A DNA stretch of 64,000 bases from Claveliimonas sp034178805 (GCF_050314255.1 NZ_JBNPMZ010000003.1:62001-126000); one strand, 5' to 3'. Counted from the first letter of the stretch, positions 42,399 to 50,654 are shown. Numbers and translations: made by a program. The notes: generated by a model from the letters alone, not told the origin.

Positions 42399-44480
42399 TT
42401 ATTTTACTGCTGCCCCTTTTGGCAGAAAATCCTTACTTGTCTTCACAATTACTTTGTCAAATACCATGAACATGGATGGCAGAACCAGCACAACCACTAC
42501 CATACTGACAATTGCTCCTCTCGCCATCAGAATGCAGAGAGAACTGATCATATCAATATTCGAATAAAGTCCTACACCTACGGTTGCTGCAAAAAAACTC
42601 AGCGCACTTACGATAATGGACTGGGCTGATGCCTGATGCGCCGTTGTGATCGCGTGGAATTTATCTGCACCTCTACTCCGCTCCCGTTTGTACCGGGTCG
42701 TCATCAGAATCGCGTAATCCACCGTTGCTCCAAGCTGTATGGTTCCAATTACAATAGATGCCACAAATGGCAGCGTCGTTCCTGTATAAAACGGAATACC
42801 CATATTTACAAATATGGCAAATTCAATGACTCCTACCAGAATCACCGGAATGGTAACCGAACCGAACAGAATCATAATAATCACAAATATAATTCCGATG
42901 GATACGGCACTGACTGTCTTAAAATCTCTATCTGTGATGGAAATCAGATCGCTGGTCAGCGGTCCTTCTCCTACCAGCATGGCATTTTCGTCATACTGAT
43001 CCATAATATCGTTAATCTCTGCAATTTGTGCATTGACCTCATCACTTGCCACCTTGTATTCCGAATTGATCAGGACCATCTGATATTTATCATTTTTCAG
43101 CATCTTTGTCACAGAATCCGGAATCATATCCGAGGGGATTCCCGGTCCTACCAGTTTATCCAGACCAAGAGCCCATTTCACACCATCTACATTCTCAATC
43201 TTCTTCAGCATTTTATTGACATCCGAAGACGGAACAGCGCTGTCTATCAAAAGCATATGAGTGGTATTCATATCATAATCTTCCTTCAGCTTCTCATTTG
43301 CAATGATACTGGGCAGATCTTTTGGAAGCGTCTCATCCAGGTTGTAATATACTTTCGTATGACTGTTTCCGTAGATTGCCGGAACCAGAAGAACCAGGAA
43401 TATCACAACATACACCAGATACCGTTTGGTAACCTTTTCCGATATCTTGCTGATATCCGGAAGCAATGGTTTGTGCTTTGTCTTCTCGATCAGCTTATCA
43501 CAGCAGAGGATCATGGACGGGAGAATAGTCACACAGGTAATGACTCCGAAAATAACTCCCTTCGCCATAACAACTCCGATATCTTTTCCCAATGTAAAGC
43601 TCATGAAGCAAAGGGCGATAAAGCCTGCCACTGTGGTAACCGAACTTCCGATTACCGATGAAAATGTCTGGGAGATGGCATGTGCCATTGCTCTTTTCTT
43701 ATCTCCGTCATAGCGAACCTGCTGTTCCTCATAGCTGTGCATCAGGAAAATGGAATAGTCCATGGTAACTCCAAGCTGAAGAACCGCCGTCAGCGCTTTT
43801 GTAATATAGGAAATCTCTCCCAGGAAATAATTGCTTCCCAGATTATATAAAATTGCCATACCGATACTCAGCAGGAATAAGATCGGTACAAAAAAGGAAT
43901 CCATGGTAAGGCCAAGCACCAGTGTGGAAAGCGCTACCGCAATCAGTACATAAATCGGTGTCTCCTTTTCTGCCAGGTCTCTGGTATCTGTAACGATTGC
44001 CGACATCCCGCTTAAAAAGCACTGCTTCCCTGCCAGCTTTCTGATATCGGCAATGGCATCCATGGTAGCATCCGCGGATGTTCCCTCATCAAAAAAGATT
44101 GCCATCATCGTTCCGGTATCTGAATTAAATACTTTGTAAATTTCATCCGGCAGCATACTCTCCGGAACAGAAATGTCTGCAACAGAATCATACCAGAGCA
44201 CCTTCGTCACATGATCCACCTGCTCAATCTCTGCTTTTAGTTTCGCGACATTTTTATCCTCCATACCATCAACGATGAACATGGAAAATGCTCCTGTTCC
44301 GAAGTCGTCTATCATGATCTCCTGCCCCTTCATTGTCTCAATATCTTCCGGGAGGTAGGTCAGTACATCGTAGTTTACTCTGGTGTTCACATAGCCGAAT
44401 ACCGAAGGAATCAAAAGCAGAATGCTGATGATCAGAATCGGTATCCTGTATTTCACCACTTTCTTTCCGAATGCAACCAT
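42399..44480 (-). CDS. MMPL/RND-superfamily exporter
   Basis: 693 aa with two halves, each with one helix, an extracytoplasmic domain and five further helices, about 12 in all. The proton-relay Asp-Tyr pairs are visible in LGVTMDYSIFLMHSYEEQ and LGATVDYAILMTTRYKRE. Family members such as MmpL3 and YdfJ export lipids, peptides or drugs with proton motive force. AGGAG precedes the ATG at 44480. A promoter with operator-like palindromes lies just upstream, and the divergent tetR gene at 44682 is the probable local repressor. Confidence 0.92.
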   Translation of the reverse strand: MVAFGKKVVKYRIPILIISILLLIPSVFGYVNTRVNYDVLTYLPEDIETMKGQEIMIDDFGTGAFSMFIVDGMEDKNVAKLKAEIEQVDHVTKVLWYDSVADISVPESMLPDEIYKVFNSDTGTMMAIFFDEGTSADATMDAIADIRKLAGKQCFLSGMSAIVTDTRDLAEKETPIYVLIAVALSTLVLGLTMDSFFVPILFLLSIGMAILYNLGSNYFLGEISYITKALTAVLQLGVTMDYSIFLMHSYEEQQVRYDGDKKRAMAHAISQTFSSVIGSSVTTVAGFIALCFMSFTLGKDIGVVMAKGVIFGVITCVTILPSMILCCDKLIEKTKHKPLLPDISKISEKVTKRYLVYVVIFLVLLVPAIYGNSHTKVYYNLDETLPKDLPSIIANEKLKEDYDMNTTHMLLIDSAVPSSDVNKMLKKIENVDGVKWALGLDKLVGPGIPSDMIPDSVTKMLKNDKYQMVLINSEYKVASDEVNAQIAEINDIMDQYDENAMLVGEGPLTSDLISITDRDFKTVSAVSIGIIFVIIMILFGSVTIPVILVGVIEFAIFVNMGIPFYTGTTLPFVASIVIGTIQLGATVDYAILMTTRYKRERSRGADKFHAITTAHQASAQSIIVSALSFFAATVGVGLYSNIDMISSLCILMARGAIVSMVVVVLVLPSMFMVFDKVIVKTSKDFLPKGAAVK

Positions 44481-44515
44481 AATTTCAGCTCCTTTTCTTT
44501 TATCTAATTCATTTA

Positions 44516-44596
44516 ATGACTATTAGTCATTTATCACATTAGGCACTATACACCATAAATGACTATTAGTCAATATATTTTATGACTTTTGGTCAT
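44516..44596. promoter_or_regulatory. Three TetR operator-like palindromes between MMPL and tetR genes
   Basis: ATGACTATTAGTCAT (44516-44530, perfect), ATGACTATTAGTCAA (44559-44573) and ATGACTTTTGGTCAT (44582-44596). The middle copy overlaps the -35 box of the MMPL promoter and the third lies between the two divergent promoters. Binding by the adjacent TetR protein is inferred. Confidence 0.75.
44545..44573 (-). promoter_or_regulatory. Promoter of the MMPL operon
   Basis: TTGACT (44573-44568), 17 nt, TATAGT (44550-44545) on the minus strand. The -35 box is part of the second palindromic operator. Confidence 0.7.
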
Positions 44597-44613
44597 TTTT
44601 TATTTCCAGGTAC

Positions 44614-44641
44614 TTGCATTTCCATTAAAATCCGTTATAAT
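44614..44641 (+). promoter_or_regulatory. Promoter of the tetR gene
   Basis: TTGCAT (44614-44619), 16 nt, TATAAT (44636-44641), about 40 nt before the start codon. Confidence 0.6.
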
Positions 44642-44681
44642 TACAACTAATCAATCTTGAATAAAGAAGGGAATTGTGGTT

Positions 44682-45278
44682 ATGGGAAAAGTAGATGATA
44701 ATAAGAAAAAAAAGAAAGAAGCCCTCTTCAATACGGCATACGAATTATTTACCACCAAGGGACTGAATTCTACCGCAATCTCCGATATTGTACAGAAAGC
44801 CGGAGTTGCCAAGGGAACCTTCTATCTGTATTTTAAAGATAAATATGATATAAAAAATAAACTGGTCGCTCACAAGACCCATGAACTCTTTGACGCTGCC
44901 TGGACTGCTTTGGACGCATCCGGCATCAGGGGTCTGGAGGACCAGCTTATCTTTATTATTGATCAAATTATACAGACACTGATGGAAAATAAAGAACTTC
45001 TGAATTTTATTTCCAAAAATCTGGTAATGGGCGCTTTGAAATCAGCCCTGTTAACCGGTGAAAATTCCGACAGAGATATTTACGACCGCTTTCTCACCAT
45101 GGTCAGCCAGGACGAACACGAGTATAACGATGTAGATGTCATGCTTTTTACCATCGTAGAACTGGCCGGTTCAACCGCCTACAATTCCATCATATACTCC
45201 GAGCCCCTTCCCATCGAAGAGTACAAGCCATTTCTGTATCGGACAGTACGACTCATAATAGAAAGCCACCGCCGTTGA
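44682..45278 (+). CDS. TetR/AcrR family transcriptional regulator
   Basis: The N-terminal helix-turn-helix is clear: ALFNTAYELFTTKGLNSTAISDIVQKAGVAKGTFYLYFKDKYDI. The C-terminal ligand-binding part (about 65-198) is helical and family-unspecific. Start: ATG at 44682, with AAGAAGG 11 nt upstream; a GTG at 44676 is also possible. Divergent from the MMPL operon with three matching palindromes between them, it very probably represses that exporter and itself, and releases on binding the exported compound. Confidence 0.88.
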   Translation: MGKVDDNKKKKKEALFNTAYELFTTKGLNSTAISDIVQKAGVAKGTFYLYFKDKYDIKNKLVAHKTHELFDAAWTALDASGIRGLEDQLIFIIDQIIQTLMENKELLNFISKNLVMGALKSALLTGENSDRDIYDRFLTMVSQDEHEYNDVDVMLFTIVELAGSTAYNSIIYSEPLPIEEYKPFLYRTVRLIIESHRR

Positions 45279-45281
45279 TAA

Positions 45282-45340
45282 AAAGGGGACGGTTCTCTGT
45301 CCCGGCTGCCGACAAGCCAGGACCAAGAACCGTCCCCTTT
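45282..45340. repeat. Palindromic repeat of the GGGGACGGTTCT family, copy 2 (bidirectional terminator)
   Basis: AAAGGGGACGGTTCT...AGAACCGTCCCCTTT with inner GTCC/GGAC and the central GACAAGCC shared with 40172-40225. It lies between the convergent tetR and ABC-2 permease genes and starts 4 nt after the tetR stop, so it probably terminates both. Confidence 0.78.
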
Positions 45341-45343
45341 ACT

Positions 45344-46000
45344 TCAAAGTTCTTTTTTCTCCATGATACGGACAGATACCTGATAGGAAATTACCAGCAA
45401 GGCTATCCCAATAAGAACAAGTATGATAAATGTTCTTGCCAGGCTATCCTGAAAGAGACCATCTAAGACAGCCTCCAGATTCACACCTGCAGCTTCCGTA
45501 GCTTTCACTGTCAGAAATCCGATCAGCACGGCAATACCCATCACCAGTAAAAGGGCAACTCTGCTTCTTTCTGCCCCGAATTTCAGCTGAACAGGTAAAG
45601 AAAACGCGAGGATAAAGCTTGCCATCACAAGACTCATTGCTGCTACCGATACGAACTCATCCATGCTAAATTCAATCTTCTGGACAGCTCCGATTCCGAA
45701 AGCAATTGCTGCTGCCGCCACAAGAGCCAGAAACGTAGACAAGACTCCAAAAAGATACTTTTCCATCACATATTCCCTGCGGCTGATGGGAAGCGTAAAA
45801 AGATAAGCCATTCCATTTTCATAATCATCATAACTGATCGTGCTAATTGTAAATATGGAAACCAGAGAGGTAGCATATCCTATAGCAAAGAACGGGTTTT
45901 CCCACATGGCAGAAAATGCAATGCTCATAAAAATAATCGCAATAAAAAACATCATCTGATTCTTCATTAATTTTACATCTTTAATCAACATACCCTTCAT
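45344..46000 (-). CDS. ABC-2 type permease
   Basis: 218 aa, about six membrane helices (for example MMFFIAIIFMSIAFSAM and VALLLVMGIAVLIGFL), with the cytoplasmic YDDYENGMAYLFTLPISRREYVMEKY segment typical of ABC-2 membrane subunits. It pairs with the ATPase encoded immediately upstream, overlapping its stop by one base. Exported compound unknown; related YtrA-regulated transporters respond to cell-wall-active antibiotics. Confidence 0.86.
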   Translation of the reverse strand: MKGMLIKDVKLMKNQMMFFIAIIFMSIAFSAMWENPFFAIGYATSLVSIFTISTISYDDYENGMAYLFTLPISRREYVMEKYLFGVLSTFLALVAAAAIAFGIGAVQKIEFSMDEFVSVAAMSLVMASFILAFSLPVQLKFGAERSRVALLLVMGIAVLIGFLTVKATEAAGVNLEAVLDGLFQDSLARTFIILVLIGIALLVISYQVSVRIMEKKEL

Positions 46001-46845
46001 TACTTTTCACCTCGAATCATCATCATAATCAATTCATCAACATTTCCTTTTTCCACCACAATACCCGGGTAATTTTCCAGATAGAACTGCTTTTGATTGG
46101 TCAGGCAGCTGTATCCGTATTCTTCTTTCTTATGGCGCAGAAGATATTCTTTATCCAGTGTCTGATACTGTTCTGCCGTCACTTTCAGAATTGCATATTC
46201 GGAAAGCAGTACATCTGTTTCCTCATAGAGCACGATTTTTCCGTCATCTATCATGTAGATATCATCACAGAAACTCTCCAGATCACTGGAAATATGAGAA
46301 CTGACAAGAATGGATCTGTCTCCCTGCTCCATATATTCCCGCAGCATCTCCAGAAGTTCATCTCTGGCAATCACATCTAATCCCGCTGTTGGCTCATCCA
46401 GAACCAGTAGCTTCGCATCGTGGGAAAGAGCCGCCAGCACCTGAAGCTTCCGTTTCATTCCTGTTGAGAAATCCTTGATTTTCTTATCCAGAGGAAGACC
46501 GAACTGTTCACATTTTCTCACAAAATCTTCTTTCACAAACCGGCTATACAGACTATCCATAACCGGAATCAGATCCTTAATCGTCAGATAGCCGCTGAAC
46601 CCGGAATCCGCAAGTACCACACCAATATTTTCCTTATCTTTGGATTTCAGCTGTGATACAGGCTTTCCAAACATCTCAATCTCACCGCCATCAGTGGAAA
46701 TCAATCCAAGCAGTGCCTTAAAAGTCGTACTCTTGCCAGCTCCATTCTTACCGATCAATCCGGTTACAGAACCTTCCTGAACTTCCATCGTACAATCCAG
46801 TGTAAAATTTTTATAATTCTTTTTAACGTTCTTCAATTTTAACAT
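46000..46845 (-). CDS. ABC transporter ATP-binding protein
   Basis: 281 aa with Walker A GKNGAGKST, signature FSTGMKRKL, Walker B LLVLDEPTAGLD and a C-terminal regulatory extension of about 70 residues ending in the subgroup motif VDELIMMMIRGE. The ATG at 46845 has GGAGG 10 nt upstream; a TTG at 46854 would overlap the regulator gene. It is the second gene of a three-gene operon: GntR regulator, ATPase, permease. Confidence 0.92.
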   Translation of the reverse strand: MLKLKNVKKNYKNFTLDCTMEVQEGSVTGLIGKNGAGKSTTFKALLGLISTDGGEIEMFGKPVSQLKSKDKENIGVVLADSGFSGYLTIKDLIPVMDSLYSRFVKEDFVRKCEQFGLPLDKKIKDFSTGMKRKLQVLAALSHDAKLLVLDEPTAGLDVIARDELLEMLREYMEQGDRSILVSSHISSDLESFCDDIYMIDDGKIVLYEETDVLLSEYAILKVTAEQYQTLDKEYLLRHKKEEYGYSCLTNQKQFYLENYPGIVVEKGNVDELIMMMIRGEK

Positions 46846-46850
46846 TGCTC

Positions 46851-47222
46851 TCAATCCTCCAAAACAATCTGAAACAACTCTGTAATCTCCTGATTACTCA
46901 TTCCGCAGCTTCTGCCTTTTCGGATGGCCATTTCCAAATCAGCTTCTACTTCCTTTTTCTTCTCCTCCAGCATCAACTCCTGATTGGCCAGAGTAACAAA
47001 GCTTCCCTTGCCATGGACGGTAACGACAAATCCTTCCGTCTCCAGAGCATCATATGCCTTCTTCACGGTCAGGGCACTGACCTTTAATTCTTTAGCTAAA
47101 GTACGAACTGATGGGAGCATCTCTTCTTCCCGCAATTCCCCATGCATGATCTTCGACTTCATCTGCGTAACAATCTGTTCATAGATCGGCTGCATGGAAG
47201 AATTATTGATAATCAACTTCAT
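46851..47222 (-). CDS. GntR family regulator, YtrA subgroup
   Basis: A 123-aa protein: winged helix (PIYEQIVTQMKSKIMHGELREEEMLPSVRTLAKELKVSALTVKKAYDALETEGFV) plus a short helical tail of about 45 residues, the compact architecture of YtrA-type repressors. AAGGAGG precedes the ATG. The promoter upstream carries an AACAGTT/AACTGTT palindrome in its spacer, the likely autoregulatory site. It leads the ABC exporter operon, so it probably senses or is relieved by an envelope-active compound. Confidence 0.92.
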   Translation of the reverse strand: MKLIINNSSMQPIYEQIVTQMKSKIMHGELREEEMLPSVRTLAKELKVSALTVKKAYDALETEGFVVTVHGKGSFVTLANQELMLEEKKKEVEADLEMAIRKGRSCGMSNQEITELFQIVLED

Positions 47223-47245
47223 GTTACCCCTCCTTCGTTGTAAAC

Positions 47246-47274
47246 AGTATATAACAGTTTATAACTGTTGTCAA
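47246..47274 (-). promoter_or_regulatory. Promoter and operator of the gntR-ABC operon
   Basis: TTGACA (47274-47269), 17 nt, TATACT (47251-47246). The palindrome AACAGTT-TAT-AACTGTT (47253-47269) fills the spacer, so a bound repressor would block polymerase. A further AACTGTTATA half-site lies just upstream. Confidence 0.82.
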
Positions 47275-47351
47275 CTGTTATATGGTGTTTATTTGATTTT
47301 TTTAAAAAGTGGTATTGTGCTTGCTGAAAAAGCGAGCTTTTACACAATAAT

Positions 47352-47604
47352 TACGTGTCAAAGTTTTATTTTTCATTATTTACATGTAGAAAAAACTAGT
47401 ATATACATGTCAGATGAGAAAAAGGCCATTTTTCCACGTAAAAAATAACAAACGCTACGTGTGAAAGAAAAAAAATAGTAATTTTCCATGTAGAGTTAGC
47501 CGAAAACTACGTGTCAGATGGAAGAAAATGAGATTTTCCACGTAAGGAACTCCAAAATATACGTGCTAAATGTAAGAAAAGTAATTATCCCACGTAAAAA
47601 GGGC
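47352..47604. repeat. Tandem repeat, exact 52-bp period, about five units, each a CACGTA/TACGTG hairpin
   Basis: CCACGTA-type boxes start at 47382, 47434, 47486, 47538 and 47590, and TACGTGT-type boxes at 47352, 47404, 47456, 47508 and 47560: every step is exactly 52. Within a unit the two boxes lie 22 nt apart and can pair; the text between them is poorly conserved, while the outer TTTTCC and GAAAA parts are better kept. The array fills the gap between the adh terminator and the gntR promoter. No open frame runs through it. Confidence 0.88.
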
Positions 47605-47624
47605 ATTGCAAAATAGATAAGTGA

Positions 47625-47650
47625 AAAAAGCGCAACCGAAGCTGCGCCTT
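47625..47650 (-). terminator. Terminator of the iron alcohol dehydrogenase gene
   Basis: On the minus strand GGCGCA, a loop containing CTTCGG, TGCGC, then TTTTTTC, about 10 nt after the stop. Confidence 0.8.
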
Positions 47651-47660
47651 TCATATATTT

Positions 47661-48806
47661 TTACATCAGTTTTCTAAATAAATCTTTCAAATCTTCTACG
47701 CTTGTGTCTTTCGGATTTCCCGGTGCACAGGCATCTGCAAATGCGGATTCTGCAAGGAACTGTAAATCCTCCTCCTTTAATGCTTCCAGTTTTGTCGGGA
47801 TTCCTACATCAACAGAAAGCTGCTGAACAGCATCTACTGCTGCCTTTCTGTATTCTTCTACAGACATCTCGTCCACACCTTTTACTCCCATCGCTCTGGC
47901 AATCTCACGATATTTCTCACCGGTGCACTCAGCGTTATACTCCATTACGATTGGAAGCATCATTGCACATGCCACACCGTGTGGTGTATCATAAACAGCT
48001 CCCAGAGTATGTGCCATGGAATGTGCGATTCCAAGACCTACGTTAGAGAATCCCATACCTGCAATGTACTGTCCCAATGCCATTCCCTCGCGACCTTCTT
48101 TCTCGTTGGCAACTGCTCCGCTTAAGGACTTGGAAATGATCTCAATTGCTTTGATATGGAACATATCTGTCATCTCCCATGCTCCCTTAGTTGTATATCC
48201 TTCGATCGCATGAGTCAGAGCATCCATTCCTGTAGAAGCTGTCAGTCCCTTTGGCATAGAAGACATCATATCCGGGTCAACCACTGCGATAACCGGCATA
48301 TCATGCGGGTCTACGCACACAAATTTTCTTTTCTTCTCAACATCAGTGATAACGTAATTAATCGTAACCTCTGCTGCTGTTCCGGCTGTTGTCGGCACTG
48401 CAATAATCGGTACACATGGGTTCTTTGTCGGTGCAACACCCTCGAGACTTCTTACATCTTCAAATTCCGGATTTGCAATAATGATTCCTACTGCTTTTGC
48501 TGTATCCATGGAAGAACCGCCGCCGATTGCAATAATATAATCTGCCTCAGCTTTTTTGAATGCTGCAACACCATTCTGTACATTCTCGATAGTCGGATTT
48601 GCCTTGATATCGGAATAAATCTCATAAGCAAGACCTGCCTCGTCCAACACATCTGTTACCTTACCTGTTACTCCGAACTTAATCAGATCAGGGTCAGAGC
48701 ATACGAACGCTTTGCGAAATGCTCTTGCTTTCGCTTCTGCAGCAATCTCCTTGATTGCTCCGGCACCATGGTAAGAAGTTTCATTCAACATAATTCTGTT
48801 TGCCAT
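47661..48806 (-). CDS. Iron-containing alcohol dehydrogenase (lactaldehyde reductase-like)
   Basis: 381 aa, group III Fe-ADH fold. NAD-binding IAIGGGSSMDTAKAVG, and the metal ligands in TGMDALTHAIEGYTT, HSMAHTLGAVYDTPHG (Asp and three His) are present. Closest in character to FucO lactaldehyde/1,2-propanediol oxidoreductase, though substrate cannot be set from sequence; 1,4-butanediol- or ethanol-type activity is possible. Typical of anaerobic fermentation. AGGAG precedes the ATG. It has its own promoter (48847-48874) and terminator, so it is monocistronic. Confidence 0.9.
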   Translation of the reverse strand: MANRIMLNETSYHGAGAIKEIAAEAKARAFRKAFVCSDPDLIKFGVTGKVTDVLDEAGLAYEIYSDIKANPTIENVQNGVAAFKKAEADYIIAIGGGSSMDTAKAVGIIIANPEFEDVRSLEGVAPTKNPCVPIIAVPTTAGTAAEVTINYVITDVEKKRKFVCVDPHDMPVIAVVDPDMMSSMPKGLTASTGMDALTHAIEGYTTKGAWEMTDMFHIKAIEIISKSLSGAVANEKEGREGMALGQYIAGMGFSNVGLGIAHSMAHTLGAVYDTPHGVACAMMLPIVMEYNAECTGEKYREIARAMGVKGVDEMSVEEYRKAAVDAVQQLSVDVGIPTKLEALKEEDLQFLAESAFADACAPGNPKDTSVEDLKDLFRKLM

Positions 48807-48846
48807 TTTTGTTCTCTCCTTTTTTTAATATCGATCAGTTTCTATG

Positions 48847-48874
48847 TCTATATTTTAACAATCTCACATGTAAA
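48847..48874 (-). promoter_or_regulatory. Probable promoter of the alcohol dehydrogenase gene
   Basis: TTTACA (48874-48869), 16 nt, TATAGA (48852-48847) on the minus strand, about 40 nt before the ATG. Confidence 0.45.
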
Positions 48875-48912
48875 TGGAAAGTTACAAAACAGCAAATCTG
48901 TCACTTGCATAA

Positions 48913-48961
48913 TAAAAAAGAGAGTGTCACATCATCACTGGTGATTTTGCGATACTCCCTC
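48913..48961 (-). terminator. Terminator after the ilvE-tetR transcript
   Basis: On the minus strand GGGAGTATC...GACACTCTC with an inner ATCA/TGAT stem, then TTTTTTATT. It adjoins a GC-rich repeat (48960-48990) shared with 58886-58918. Confidence 0.65.
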
Positions 48962-48989
48962 GCGCCTTCGGCGGTTGCCTGCGACATCA

Positions 48990-49553
48990 TTATATTAAAT
49001 GCAAACTTCGAAAAACACCGGCAAGCTCCATGGGCATCGCTTCCACCAGCGACCTGGCCAGCTCCTGAGGCGTTGCCTTCTTTCTTCCAAGCACCCACTG
49101 TACTGTCATATAAATCGATCCCTGACAATACATTTCCAGAAGAAATTTCAGTTCTTCCGTCATCTTCTTTCCGGACTTCGATTCTATCTTATTCGTGTAG
49201 AATTCTGTGATCAGCTGAAAATCATGATCCTTCAGACAATTCTGTTCATCAGATTTGAAAGCCGCACGGAAGAACAGTCTCTCCTGCGAAATAAATTCAA
49301 ACTTCTTTACAAGCCCCTCGTAGACGGTTCTTCCCTCTCCCATATGCTCAAAGGATTCCTGGAGGATCTTATCAAAATACCAGTTGATCAGATCATATTT
49401 ATCCTGAAAATTCCGGTAAAAGGTCTGTCTCGTTGTCCCACATGTTTCAACAATTTCCTTTACCGTGATTCGCTCCACCGGTGTATCCTTCATACACTTC
49501 TTCATGGCTTCCGCCAGCCGGTATTTCATCTGCTCCTGTTTTCCTGCTTCCAT
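48990..49553 (-). CDS. TetR/AcrR family regulator (DhaS-like)
   Basis: 187 aa. Helix-turn-helix in MKYRLAEAMKKCMKDTPVERITVKEIVETCGTTRQTFYRNFQDKYDLINWYF; the C-terminal domain resembles the clostridial DhaS-like subgroup (FLLEMYCQGSIYMTVQWVLG). Its ATG follows the ilvE stop by 3 nt, so it is translated from the ilvE transcript. Target unknown; it may regulate ilvE, the adjacent alcohol dehydrogenase, or something distant. Its last codons fall in a dispersed GC-rich repeat. Confidence 0.82.
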   Translation of the reverse strand: MEAGKQEQMKYRLAEAMKKCMKDTPVERITVKEIVETCGTTRQTFYRNFQDKYDLINWYFDKILQESFEHMGEGRTVYEGLVKKFEFISQERLFFRAAFKSDEQNCLKDHDFQLITEFYTNKIESKSGKKMTEELKFLLEMYCQGSIYMTVQWVLGRKKATPQELARSLVEAMPMELAGVFRSLHLI

Positions 49554-49556
49554 ATC

Positions 49557-50582
49557 CTAGCAAACTACATGAATCCATCCTTCTGGAGCTTCGATACGTC
49601 CCATCTGGATTCCGGTCAGTGTATCATATAATTTCTTAATTGTCGGTCCCATCTCTTCCATTCCGCTTGGGAAGCAGATATCTGTACCATGATCAACAAT
49701 CTTTCCTACCGGTGAGATAACGGCTGCTGTACCACACAGGCCGCACTCTGCGAAGTCTTTCACTTCATCCAGGTATACTTCTCTCTCTTCCACTTCCAGC
49801 CCAAGATATTTCTCTGCCACATACATCAGAGAACGTCTGGTAATAGATGGAAGAATTGTGCTGGACTTCGGTGTTACCACTTTATTGTCTTTTGTAATAA
49901 AGATAAAGTTTGCTCCGCCTGTCTCTTCTACCTTTGTTCTGGTAGCTGCATCCAGATACATATTCTCATCATATCCCTGCTTGTGAGCATCTACGATTGC
50001 ATGAAGGCTCATAGCATAATTAAGTCCTGCCTTTACATGGCCGGTACCATGCGGAGCTGCACGGTCAAAATCACACACTCTAATGGTAATCGGCTTTGCG
50101 CCGCCCTTGAAATATGGTCCTACCGGTGTGGTGAATACACGGAACTGGTACTCATCTGCAGGTTTTACACCGATAACCGGATTGGAACCAAACATGTACG
50201 GACGAACATAAAGTGTTGCTCCGGAACCAAACGGCGGAACATACGCTGCATTAGCCTCTACTACTTTATGAACTGCCTCTACAAATCTGTCCTCCGGAAA
50301 TACCGGCATTTCCAGTCTTTCTGCAGAACTTGCCATTCTGGATGCATTCAGATCCGGACGGAACATTACGATATGTCCATCTTCTGTTGTATATGCCTTC
50401 AATCCCTCAAAACAGGTCTGTGCATACTGAAGCACGCCTGCACATTCGTTAATTACTACATTTGCATCGGAGGTCAGCACGCCTTCGTCCCACGCTCCAT
50501 CTTTATAATTGGAAACGTATCTCTTATCTGTCTGTACATAACCGAACCCAAGGTTCTTCCAGTCAATATTCTTCTTTTCCAT
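49557..50582 (-). CDS. ilvE: Branched-chain amino acid aminotransferase
   Basis: 341 aa fold-type IV PLP enzyme of the longer (eukaryote-like, BCAT group II) form. The PLP Lys is in GHVKAGLNYAMS, with TCFEGLKAYTTEDGHIVMFRPDLNASRM near the N-terminus and EETGGANFIFIT, SSTILPSITRRSL and ECGLCGTAAVISPVG after. It moves the amino group between glutamate and the keto acids of Leu, Ile and Val, the last step of their synthesis. It has its own strong promoter at 50626-50654, separate from the T-box controlled ilvBN. Confidence 0.95.
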   Translation of the reverse strand: MEKKNIDWKNLGFGYVQTDKRYVSNYKDGAWDEGVLTSDANVVINECAGVLQYAQTCFEGLKAYTTEDGHIVMFRPDLNASRMASSAERLEMPVFPEDRFVEAVHKVVEANAAYVPPFGSGATLYVRPYMFGSNPVIGVKPADEYQFRVFTTPVGPYFKGGAKPITIRVCDFDRAAPHGTGHVKAGLNYAMSLHAIVDAHKQGYDENMYLDAATRTKVEETGGANFIFITKDNKVVTPKSSTILPSITRRSLMYVAEKYLGLEVEEREVYLDEVKDFAECGLCGTAAVISPVGKIVDHGTDICFPSGMEEMGPTIKKLYDTLTGIQMGRIEAPEGWIHVVC

Positions 50583-50625
50583 CGAAAATTCCTCCGTTCT
50601 TTGATGACTTTTTCATTCTAGTGTC

Positions 50626-50654
50626 ATTATAATACGATTATTTTTAAAATTCAA
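50626..50654 (-). promoter_or_regulatory. Promoter of ilvE-tetR
   Basis: TTGAAT (50654-50649), 17 nt, TATAAT (50631-50626), about 45 nt before the ilvE start. Confidence 0.78.

Noticed and set aside
44676..44681. GTG start for the TetR gene
   Set aside because: Possible, but the ATG two codons later gives the usual N-terminus; the difference is two residues and cannot be settled here.
47352..47604. CRISPR array
   Set aside because: Only 6-7-bp boxes are conserved and they pair as hairpins; there is no long identical repeat with unique spacers and no cas gene.
48901..49128. 75-codon minus-strand frame beginning MSGIDLYDS
   Set aside because: It overlaps the TetR gene in another frame and runs through the repeat and terminator; no ribosome binding site or homology is visible.
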